Source of the DNA: a virus
IMG/VR virus record: IMGVR_UViG_3300044731_000819
Coordinates: 1 to 56,699 of that record
DNA: 56,699 nt
Direction: 5' to 3' (one strand)
Under the pieces are notes generated by a model that saw only the letters and a program-made list of their open reading frames with translations, was not told the DNA's origin and did no database searches. Both the position numbers and the translations under genes were made by a program. This document shows, piece after piece, positions 27,553-34,338 of the stretch; position 1 is the first letter of the stretch; each line of letters begins with the position of its first letter.

Positions 27553-28500
27553 TTAAAAGTCATCAGTAAAGGAGAGAGTCTCATTTAACTTTGCTTTTTG
27601 ATATTCAACTGTTCTAGATTCAAAGAAATTACCTTTTGTTTCAACGGCAATTTGTTCCATAAATTTGAATGGTTGTTCAACATTGAATTGTTTTTTACAA
27701 CCAAACTTAACTAATAATCCATCAACCACAAACTCCAAATATTGTTTCATCAAATTTTGGTTCATTCCAATAAGAGACACTGGTAATGATTCTGTGATAA
27801 ATTCTTTTTCAATTTCAAGTGCCGACAATAAAATTTCTTTAATTCTCTTCTCACTTGGTTTGTTTTCAATGTGATTGTTCAATAAATGAATTGCAAAATC
27901 ACAATGTAGATTTTCATCTTTAAAGATTAAAGAATTAGCATTACACAAACCTTGCATAATACCACGTGACTTTAACCAAAAGATTGAACAGAATGAACCA
28001 GAAAAGAAGATACCCTCAACTGCCGCAAATGCCACCAATCTCTCTTGGAAAGACGCATTTTCAATCCAATCCAAAGCCCATTTAGCCTTCTTTTGAACTG
28101 CCGGAAGATTATCCAATGCGGTGAAACATTTGTTCTTTTCCTCTTCATTTGACACGTATGTATCAATAAGAAGAGAATACATTAATGAATGGATGTTCTC
28201 CATTGCAAGTTGCATCCCATAGAAAAATTTAGCTTCAGGGTACTGAACTTCACGATAGAAGTTTTCTGCCAAATTTTCATTAACAATCCCATCTGACGCC
28301 GCAAAAAACGACAAAATGTTCTTAATGAAATACTGTTCATTTTCTGATAAATTTTCCCAATCTCTTATATCCCCACTTAAATCAATCTCTTCCGCTGTCC
28401 AAAATGCCGCTTGATGCATTTTATAATATTCCCAAATATCATTATATTGAATCGGAAAGATTACAAATCTGTTTGGGTTTTCTACTAATATTTTTTCCAT
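27553..28500 (-). CDS. nrdB: Ribonucleoside-diphosphate reductase, class I beta subunit
   Basis: 315 residues; carries the di-iron centre and tyrosyl radical that start catalysis in NrdA. Metal ligands follow the family order: D70 (in [13 protein letters not shown]), E101 and H104 (in MENIHSLMY), E161 (in [10 protein letters not shown]), E195 and H198 (in [10 protein letters not shown]). The radical tyrosine is present as Y108 in the E-x-x-H-x-x-x-Y spacing. The [13 protein letters not shown] block resembles the eukaryote/Bacteroidota-type beta subunit more than the E. coli one. The gene follows the helicase by 25 bases and precedes nrdA by 19, so they are probably co-transcribed. Confidence 0.97.
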   Translation of the reverse strand: MEKILVENPNRFVIFPIQYNDIWEYYKMHQAAFWTAEEIDLSGDIRDWENLSENEQYFIKNILSFFAASDGIVNENLAENFYREVQYPEAKFFYGMQLAMENIHSLMYSLLIDTYVSNEEEKNKCFTALDNLPAVQKKAKWALDWIENASFQERLVAFAAVEGIFFSGSFCSIFWLKSRGIMQGLCNANSLIFKDENLHCDFAIHLLNNHIENKPSEKRIKEILLSALEIEKEFITESLPVSLIGMNQNLMKQYLEFVVDGLLVKFGCKKQFNVEQPFKFMEQIAVETKGNFFESRTVEYQKAKLNETLSFTDDF

Positions 28501-28525
28501 ATATTTTTTGTTTATGTTTTAATAA

Positions 28526-29899
28526 TTATCCTTGTTCTTGTTTTCTTTTCTCCAAAACTTCTTTAATTCTGTCTCTTTTTTGTTGTTCTTTATTTTCTTC
28601 CAATCCTAAGAAAGTAACAGAACTTTCAGTGTCAATTTCCATCAACTCATTGTTAAATTTACAATTCTCAAATACAATCCCGTCTTTACCGATACGTGAT
28701 TTTGTAATTGCAATTGTTGCCAAATTTAATTCTTTTTGTTGTAAACTTTTAGCAATTGTAATAATAACGTGTCCAACTTGAGCCTTTTTAATTGAACCTC
28801 CCATTTGGTCTGTAGTCACTACTTCCGATGAAATAGAACTTCTATTACCTTGTGTTGCAGTCCAACCAGCAATGTGTAACTCGTGACACATTGCTTCAAA
28901 TGCTCTCATTACCGAACCTTCAGATTTCCATTCATCTTCCAATGATTTTTCAGGGGTTACACAATCAATATAATCCAAAATGACTACATCAATATTGATA
29001 CCATCCGCAATCATTTTTCTTAATTGATTCTTAATCTGATTCATTGTCAAAGTATCTGAAGGTAATTTTTTTAAGATAAGTTTATTTTCCATCTTATCTT
29101 TAATTTCCTGCACTTTACTTAACACTTCCTCTTTGTGGTCACCCAATTTATCAGGGGCAATTCCTGTCCACATAGTGAAGTGTTTTCTTTGGATAATCTT
29201 TGGATTGTCCTCAAAAAATATCTGAAGAACATTGAATCCCATATTAAAAGCATGGTTTGCAATTTTAGAAGTCACTGTGGTTTTACCAACTCCCGTAGGA
29301 GCTAAGATAACACCAATTTCTCCTTTAGCCAAACCACCTTTTAGTAGATTATCAATTCCTGGTATTCCCATTGGGATTGGGTGTCTGTAATCGTCAGATA
29401 ATACGTCATCAAGGTTTTCAAAAACGTCTCCTGTTCCTTTGTCTATGTTACCGACTTGAAGAGCTTCTCTCACCATCTCTTCAAGTTGGTCATAGTTTTC
29501 AAATTCACCGGAGTCAATTATTTTTTGAGCCCTACCCATTACTTTCTGTAACTCTTGTTGTTTACAGAATTTTAATGCTTTTTCTTGAACAAAAGTTTTC
29601 CCTTCGTCAGGTGCAATTTTTATTTCACCTATCGTATCTAATACGATTTTTCTTGCTAATTCTTGGGAAATTTCACTTTTAGCAACTTGAGACAGAGTTT
29701 CAAAATTAGGACTTGCCTCATATTTTGAATAGTATTCTTTAATCATCTGTAGGATGATTTTATAATACTTATTTTCAAAATATCCCACTTCAAGAACCTC
29801 CACAATTGAATGTGCGAAGTCCTTATCTGTGATAATTTGGTTCAGTAACTGTAACTGAAATGTTTGTCCTAAATAATCAAAATTCTTGTCTGTACTCAT
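28526..29899 (-). CDS. gp41: Replicative DNA helicase (DnaB/gp41-like)
   Basis: 457 residues; hexameric 5'-3' helicase expected to unwind the fork in the cytoplasm. The N-terminal ~150 residues are helical with DnaB-N-like pattern. The RecA-like motor domain begins near 178 (PMGIPGIDNLLKGGLAKGE) and has a Walker A APTGVGKTT (about 200-208), a Walker B INIDVVILDYIDC (about 305-317), and downstream ATQGNRSS and DQMGGSIKKAQVGHVI elements typical of the gp41/DnaB family. The C-terminus is highly charged (EQQKRDRIKEVLEKRKQEQG). It sits between the FEN-type nuclease and nrdB with a TATTTAT heptamer in the short upstream gap. No separate primase is visible in the window. Confidence 0.92.
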   Translation of the reverse strand: MSTDKNFDYLGQTFQLQLLNQIITDKDFAHSIVEVLEVGYFENKYYKIILQMIKEYYSKYEASPNFETLSQVAKSEISQELARKIVLDTIGEIKIAPDEGKTFVQEKALKFCKQQELQKVMGRAQKIIDSGEFENYDQLEEMVREALQVGNIDKGTGDVFENLDDVLSDDYRHPIPMGIPGIDNLLKGGLAKGEIGVILAPTGVGKTTVTSKIANHAFNMGFNVLQIFFEDNPKIIQRKHFTMWTGIAPDKLGDHKEEVLSKVQEIKDKMENKLILKKLPSDTLTMNQIKNQLRKMIADGINIDVVILDYIDCVTPEKSLEDEWKSEGSVMRAFEAMCHELHIAGWTATQGNRSSISSEVVTTDQMGGSIKKAQVGHVIITIAKSLQQKELNLATIAITKSRIGKDGIVFENCKFNNELMEIDTESSVTFLGLEENKEQQKRDRIKEVLEKRKQEQG

Positions 29900-29919
29900 A
29901 GATGTCTGTTGGTTTTTTG

Positions 29920-29926
29920 ATAAATA
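29920..29926 (-). promoter_or_regulatory. TATTTAT heptamer upstream of helicase
   Basis: Exact heptamer on the minus strand 20 bases before the helicase ATG. Its presence in front of a replication gene is unlike the other late-gene sites, so it may be chance or may give added late expression. Confidence 0.3.
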
Positions 29927-30379
29927 TTAACGAGCCAAGCGAACACCCATATAATCCAAAGTTAAATTTTTAGATGAAAAAATTTCTGTTAATTCTCTTA
30001 ATAAATCCTTCAATAGGAATCTTACATCCACAGTGTATCTAACTTTTGGTGGGTAAATCTTAGCATCAAATTGTCTATGATGAACCGTATCTCCGTCAAT
30101 TTTTACAAAGATATTAAAGTTTTCGGGTCCATCAGTAAAAGAAGTTTCCAATACTTGTGGGTCTTCAGAAATTTGGTATTCATTCTCAAGCAAATAATCC
30201 ACCGACCTCATCTTCAAATACTTTTGAAGTCTTTCAGTAAAGTCATAAACTTGGTCATAAACATCCATTGAGTTTTTTGCCTTCGGGTTAAATCCACGAA
30301 CATTGTAAAAACGTTGGACAACGATGTTCTCATTTAGAGTCAACAAAAACTCCATTTTTGTCATTTCATTTTGATTCAT
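29927..30379 (-). CDS. Conserved-looking protein of replication block, unknown function
   Basis: 150 residues; not recognised. It begins MNQNEMTKMEFLLTLNENIVVQRFYNVRGFN. The alternating pattern of charged helices and beta strands (DQVYDFTERLQKYLKMR, HRQFDAKIYPPKVRYTVDVRFLLKDLLRELTEIFSS) indicates a compact globular cytoplasmic protein. Without cysteines or obvious catalytic motif it may be a small accessory or nucleic-acid-binding factor. It starts five bases after the FEN stop and ends 27 bases before the helicase start, within a tightly packed replication/recombination unit, so a replisome-associated role is plausible but only by context. Confidence 0.65.
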   Translation of the reverse strand: MNQNEMTKMEFLLTLNENIVVQRFYNVRGFNPKAKNSMDVYDQVYDFTERLQKYLKMRSVDYLLENEYQISEDPQVLETSFTDGPENFNIFVKIDGDTVHHRQFDAKIYPPKVRYTVDVRFLLKDLLRELTEIFSSKNLTLDYMGVRLAR

Positions 30380-30384
30380 TTTTT

Positions 30385-31389
30385 TTATCTATTTTTTGGT
30401 TTGTTTTTTTCTTTTCTTGTAAGTTTCATAAATGGTTTGAGGAAGTATGTCCAAGCATCGTCTCCCTTTGGTAGATACTTAAATAACCCATCTTCAACCA
30501 TATACTTAATAACGTTTCGGTAACTTCTACCGTCTTGTTCTAATGTTTCGTTAACAATTTCTGTAATTTCTTTTTTGTCCTCGTCAGTAAGGAGCGGGTT
30601 TGATAAATCAACTATCTGTTCATTTACCTGAAAAAATTCTTGCTCAAAGATACCTGATTTAGTCTTACCAGTTAAAAGATTTTTTAAAGTTTGATTATCT
30701 TTATTTTCTTTTAGTAAATCTTCAGCCTTTTTCAAAATATCGGTATAAGAAACTTCTGTTTCAAGTATCTCAGGAAAAAATTTAACTAATGTCTTTTCAC
30801 CCAAAAGATAAATCCCTTCAATATTGTCCGATTTATCACCAGTCATTATTTTCAATGTTTTAACATTATAATGTGGGAACTCAAAGTCATCAAATTTAAT
30901 CTTATCCCCGTATTTAAACGTAGATTTAAGGGATGGTGAGTATATGGACACCTTTTCAGAAATAAGTTGTGTTAAATCCCTATCTGATGAAAAAATTAGT
31001 TTATCTTCATTCTCGGAAACATGACAATAGTAAGCAATTAGGTCATCCGCTTCTCTACCACTAATCTCAAGTTGTCTGATATAAACTTCCTCAAGATATT
31101 GTTTGATACGATTTTTTTGTTTTAGGTAGGACATAAAGATTGCATCCTCCATTGTTAACTTACGATTTTGTTTGTACTTGGGGTAAAGAATTCCACGTAA
31201 ACTTGTGGAATCTTCACCATCCCAAAATACCACTACCTTGTCAAAGTTTTGTTCATCAATGAATTTACGGAGAGTATTCATAAAATGATACAACGCCCCA
31301 ATGTGTTCACCATTATGAAAGTAATCCTTCACACCGTGAAAACCAATCTTCATCAGATTATTTCCGTCAACAAGTAATGTTTTTTTCAC
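30385..31389 (-). CDS. 5'-3' exonuclease / RNase H of FEN family
   Basis: 334 residues. Acidic metal-binding landmarks of FEN-type nucleases (T4 RNase H, T5 D15) are in order: LLVDGNNLMKIG (Asp near 7), VVVFWDGEDSTSLRGILYPKYKQNRK (Asp, with the Arg/Lys gateway region), ISGREADDLIAYY (Glu, Asp pair), IFSSDRDLTQLI, and the helix-hairpin-helix entry MTGDKSDNIEGIYLLGEKT. It would remove RNA primers and flaps from Okazaki fragments. The C-terminus is strongly basic (KLTRKEKNKPKNR). It is placed 10 bases after uvsX and 5 bases before the next gene. Whether it acts mainly as RNase H or flap nuclease cannot be told. Confidence 0.92.
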   Translation of the reverse strand: MKKTLLVDGNNLMKIGFHGVKDYFHNGEHIGALYHFMNTLRKFIDEQNFDKVVVFWDGEDSTSLRGILYPKYKQNRKLTMEDAIFMSYLKQKNRIKQYLEEVYIRQLEISGREADDLIAYYCHVSENEDKLIFSSDRDLTQLISEKVSIYSPSLKSTFKYGDKIKFDDFEFPHYNVKTLKIMTGDKSDNIEGIYLLGEKTLVKFFPEILETEVSYTDILKKAEDLLKENKDNQTLKNLLTGKTKSGIFEQEFFQVNEQIVDLSNPLLTDEDKKEITEIVNETLEQDGRSYRNVIKYMVEDGLFKYLPKGDDAWTYFLKPFMKLTRKEKNKPKNR

Positions 31390-31399
31390 TGAAAACTAA

Positions 31400-32398
31400 T
31401 TAGAATTGTTCGTTTTCGTTTTCAAAAGTTTCTTCAGTTTCATCAAGGATTAACTCCCCTGTTCCTGAAAGAATTGCGTTCCAATACTGTGAATACTCTT
31501 TTTTGTATTTTTCAAGAGCATCTTTATCATCAGCAATATATCCTTGTGGTGTTGCAATAATCTTACCATCTTTATATCCCAATCCGTTAATGTGGTTCTT
31601 TAGGACAGAGATTTTTGTTCTGATAGCGTAAGATACCGTTCTACCATTTTTAGTTGCAGTAATGTGATTAATACCAGCATTTTTCTGATTACCAAACAAG
31701 AATACAAGAGCAGATGCCAACCAAAGAGCCTCACCACCTTTTGCCTTAATTGTTGGTTGTCCAAATGGATTATCAGGTAATTCAACCCAAGGTTGATTAA
31801 CCACTACCATTGTGTTTGTATATGGATAATCTTCTTTACGAGATTTGGTAATACGAGCCTGAATACCCATACCAATCTTATCTGCCAATACAGATGCGTT
31901 ATGTTGTTTACCACCTTTACCGTCAAATGTCATTTTACAAGGAACTGAACCAACTGAATCCCAAAGGAAACAAAGAGAATAAGGAATGTTACCCTTTTCT
32001 TGTTCGTCTAATAACTCGTTGATATAATCTGTAACTTGTTCAATATAGTCAAAGTTATCATTGAAGATAAATTGTCCATCCCATTCTCCTTCAGTCATTT
32101 GAGCCTCAAGACCAAGTTCTACTGCGTGGTCCCACGACCATTTCTTTTCAGTAATAATGAAAACGGGTAGATGCCCCTTCTTCTGAGCCGAAACAGCGGC
32201 TTTAACAAGTGCTGTCGTTTTGGAAGAGTTTGAATGACCCAAGAACATATTGATGTTACCCAAAGCAGGACCAGGTAAACCGCAACTGTTATGGAAAGCT
32301 TCACCGACTTCATAAAACTCGGTTTCTTTGTATTTTGTTTTTGTGGAGTATTTGTTCTTGATTGCATCAAGTGAAAATTCTTTTTTCTTTATCGCCAT
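31400..32398 (-). CDS. uvsX: RecA-like recombinase (UvsX)
   Basis: 332 residues; strand-exchange protein for recombination-dependent replication and repair. The ATP site near residues 54-62 is GHSNSSKTT: a Walker A in which the usual Gly before Lys is Ser, similar to the atypical P-loop of T4 UvsX (GPSKSFKS, from memory). Walker B is CFLWDSVGS. Loop regions follow with NTMVVVNQPWVELPDNPFG and KAKGGEALWLASALVFLFG, typical of the RecA core. The C-terminus is acidic (LDETEETFENENEQF). The gene lies after gp32, separated from it by a strong hairpin, and before FEN. Length is slightly below the T4 protein (391). Confidence 0.92.
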   Translation of the reverse strand: MAIKKKEFSLDAIKNKYSTKTKYKETEFYEVGEAFHNSCGLPGPALGNINMFLGHSNSSKTTALVKAAVSAQKKGHLPVFIITEKKWSWDHAVELGLEAQMTEGEWDGQFIFNDNFDYIEQVTDYINELLDEQEKGNIPYSLCFLWDSVGSVPCKMTFDGKGGKQHNASVLADKIGMGIQARITKSRKEDYPYTNTMVVVNQPWVELPDNPFGQPTIKAKGGEALWLASALVFLFGNQKNAGINHITATKNGRTVSYAIRTKISVLKNHINGLGYKDGKIIATPQGYIADDKDALEKYKKEYSQYWNAILSGTGELILDETEETFENENEQF

Positions 32399-32437
32399 AA
32401 ATGTCTATGCGTTTAAATTGTTTGTGTTAAAAATAGT

Positions 32438-32476
32438 AAAGGATGGACACATTGTCTATGCTCGTGTCCATCCTTT
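32438..32476 (-). terminator. Terminator or attenuator between gp32 and uvsX
   Basis: AAAGGATGGACAC (32438-32450) and GTGTCCATCCTTT (32464-32476) form a 13-bp stem with a 13-base loop, followed on the minus strand by ACTATTTTTAAC. As no promoter could be found for uvsX, partial read-through from gp32 is likely. Confidence 0.8.
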
Positions 32477-32482
32477 TATAAA

Positions 32483-33328
32483 TTAGAATGGTAAATCACC
32501 ATCTGGCTCTGACTCAGCCTGTGGGTCAGAATATGATGAAGAACCTCCACCCATACTCATTTCAGCAGATTCGCTATTACCATAAACATATCCACCCTTA
32601 TCTGAATCCCATCTTGGAGTTTCTCCACGAGCAATCGCTTCAAGATATTCGGTTGGTTTTTTAGAGTAAACGTCTCTCCAAGTCAATTCATCACTAACCC
32701 AAGATTTACCTGTTTTCTCATCTGTGTGGATTGGTGTCGCATCATCGTACATAACTGTTTGGATGATTGTATATTCTTTCCCTTTTGGAGTTTTTGCTTT
32801 GGCCAACTCAATGATAAGGTCACGTCCTTTTTCAGGGTCAGTGATATCACCTTTAGCCTTCCAAATTGGAATGATTTTGTCTAAAACACCTTCGTTTTTG
32901 TAGTTGTGTTTGAAACGCCAGAACTTTGGTCCGTCCGCTTCGTTGTCTCGGTCAATAACCTTAACGATGTAGAATTTACGTGCCTTATATTGTTTTGCAA
33001 GTTCCTTATCGGAATCTTTACCTGTACTAATAAGTGCGTCGTGAACATCTGTTAGAGGAGACGCCTCGTTGTCGTTTTTACCTGGGTCATAAAACTTGTT
33101 CCATTGTCCACCCACTTGAACTTCGTGAAACCACGCTTCAACAAATGGTGAACTTCCGTCCTTTGTAGGTAGGATACGAACTCGTTTTTGAGCCGATGAT
33201 TGATTAGCTGGAAGAATTGCCGCGAAATACTTTTTCATTCGCTCTTCCTGCGTCATTTTATTTGACGCTCCTCCTGATTGTTTTGATTTTTCGTACTGTG
33301 CCAGAACTGAATCTAAGACTGATGACAT
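32483..33328 (-). CDS. gp32: gp32-like single-stranded DNA-binding protein, zinc site lost
   Basis: 281 residues. The N-terminal basic segment, the core RVRILPTKDGSSPFVEAWFHEV and the KFYIVKVIDRDNEADGPKFWRFKHNYKNEGVLDKI block match the gp32 OB-fold family (T4: [26 protein letters not shown], from memory). The C-terminus is Ser/Gly-rich and acidic, ending EPDGDLPF, like the protein-interaction tail of bacterial SSB. T4 gp32 binds zinc through cysteines; this protein contains no cysteine at all, and the zinc loop position is occupied by YDPGKNDNEASPL. It should coat single-stranded DNA and recruit helicase/UvsX. It has its own Bacteroidota-type promoter and a following hairpin, giving high gp32 and less uvsX. 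Confidence 0.9.
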   Translation of the reverse strand: MSSVLDSVLAQYEKSKQSGGASNKMTQEERMKKYFAAILPANQSSAQKRVRILPTKDGSSPFVEAWFHEVQVGGQWNKFYDPGKNDNEASPLTDVHDALISTGKDSDKELAKQYKARKFYIVKVIDRDNEADGPKFWRFKHNYKNEGVLDKIIPIWKAKGDITDPEKGRDLIIELAKAKTPKGKEYTIIQTVMYDDATPIHTDEKTGKSWVSDELTWRDVYSKKPTEYLEAIARGETPRWDSDKGGYVYGNSESAEMSMGGGSSSYSDPQAESEPDGDLPF

Positions 33329-33361
33329 AAATTATAAGTTTTAAAAAGTTAATTATTAAAA

Positions 33362-33392
33362 CAAATATAATCTAAAATCTTCAAAAGTCAAA
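33362..33392 (-). promoter_or_regulatory. Bacteroidota housekeeping-type promoter for gp32
   Basis: On the minus strand TTTG (33389-33392), 19 bases, then TATATTTG (33362-33369) match the -33 TTTG / -7 TAnnTTTG consensus of Bacteroidota primary sigma factor. The predicted start near 33355 leaves a leader of about 27 bases before the gp32 ATG. The -33 element starts directly after the stop codon of the upstream gene. Confidence 0.7.
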
Positions 33393-34070
33393 TTACACCT
33401 TATATAAATCTTGTTGGTCAGCCGGTGGTGTGAACGTTTTTTTAATTTCAGAAGGAGAGTAATTCTCAACTTCATCTGAAGTTAAAATATATTCATTTTT
33501 ACCAGTTTTTTCTAAATCTTCTTCTTTATCTTCAAAGAAGTCAGTTAATTTTTGATTAAATGGATAAGAATCCAAACTTCTCAATTCCAATTTTTCTTCA
33601 GGAGTTTTGTTACGATACTTCTCAACTTTCATTTCAAGTTGATTAATCTTATCAACAATATTATCCATATCTGCCAATTTTGAAGTTAGTTCTTCAAGTT
33701 GTCCAAACAATTGTCCAAAATAATCATCTTGTTTTGTTTGAATTTCTTTTTGAGAATTGACCAAATCAGTTATATCCAATTCCTCAGAACCACTTTCGTC
33801 GTCACCTGTTTCTTCAGACTCTCCTGAATCATCAATTTTTTCAACCTCAGTATCTGTTTCTACATCCACAATTTGTGGTTCATCGGGGGCAGGTGGACCT
33901 GCAGGTGCTGGAGCTTCGGGAGCTGGCGGCACATCTCCTGCAGCGGGTGGTATATCACCAGCCGCTGGAATTGGTTCGTCTACAGGTGGTAAAGCGTCCT
34001 GCTCATTAAGATATTGATTTATACTTCTGTATCTCTTAATCTCGGAAATAATTTTTTTGTCAATTGCCAT
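33393..34070 (-). CDS. Acidic, Pro/Ala-rich protein with coiled coil, unknown function
   Basis: 225 residues. Order of parts: an amphipathic N-terminal helix (KIISEIKRYRSINQYLNEQD), a Pro/Ala linker (about 28-65), a very acidic stretch (VETDTEVEKIDDSGESEE and on to about 97), a coiled-coil segment (about 103-160: QLFGQLEELTSKLADM, KINQLEMKVEKYRN), and a charged C-terminal part. No enzyme motif. The N-terminal helix ending in L-N-E resembles the T4 capsid-targeting pattern (cleavage after L/I-x-E), also seen in the flavoprotein, so it may be packaged into or scaffolding the capsid; this is inference. It starts five bases after the 74-residue gene and probably belongs to its late transcript. 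Confidence 0.65.
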   Translation of the reverse strand: MAIDKKIISEIKRYRSINQYLNEQDALPPVDEPIPAAGDIPPAAGDVPPAPEAPAPAGPPAPDEPQIVDVETDTEVEKIDDSGESEETGDDESGSEELDITDLVNSQKEIQTKQDDYFGQLFGQLEELTSKLADMDNIVDKINQLEMKVEKYRNKTPEEKLELRSLDSYPFNQKLTDFFEDKEEDLEKTGKNEYILTSDEVENYSPSEIKKTFTPPADQQDLYKV

Positions 34071-34075
34071 TTTAT

Positions 34076-34300
34076 TTATCCGTTTAATAATCTTTTAATT
34101 CCGTTTGGAGTTTCTACATTAACTTTTTTGTTAACGTTCATTGTGTTGTCAACTCTTTCAATAAGTCCGTCTTTCATTCTGACAGTATAACAATCCCCAC
34201 TGTCTAAATCACAAACTTCCTTAAATCCGTTCCCAGCGTCTTTTTCAGAATATCTTGTTCTTTTACCAAGATAATTATCTAAAATTAATTGTATGCTCAT
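34076..34300 (-). CDS. Small protein, unknown function
   Basis: 74 residues, MSIQLILDNYLGKRTRYSEKD onward. It has a DLDSGDCYTVRMKDGLIERVD segment resembling a small beta barrel, with two cysteines, and a C-terminal NVETPNGIKRLLNG. It has a TATTTAT heptamer 15 bases before its ATG and is followed by the acidic Pro/Ala-rich protein, so both are likely late genes placed between the hub genes and the replication block. Confidence 0.65.
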   Translation of the reverse strand: MSIQLILDNYLGKRTRYSEKDAGNGFKEVCDLDSGDCYTVRMKDGLIERVDNTMNVNKKVNVETPNGIKRLLNG

Positions 34301-34315
34301 AACTTTATTTTATAT

Positions 34316-34322
34316 ATAAATA
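34316..34322 (-). promoter_or_regulatory. TATTTAT late-promoter candidate (small protein operon)
   Basis: Exact heptamer on the minus strand in the 38-base gap between the 2174-residue gene and the ATG at 34300. Confidence 0.5.
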
Positions 34323-34338
34323 TACTGATTATTTGAAA

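Noticed and set aside
33757-34017. Ser/Gly/Ala-rich plus-strand frame
   Set aside because: It is the antisense of the acidic Pro/Ala-rich gene; the low complexity is mirrored from the real coding strand.
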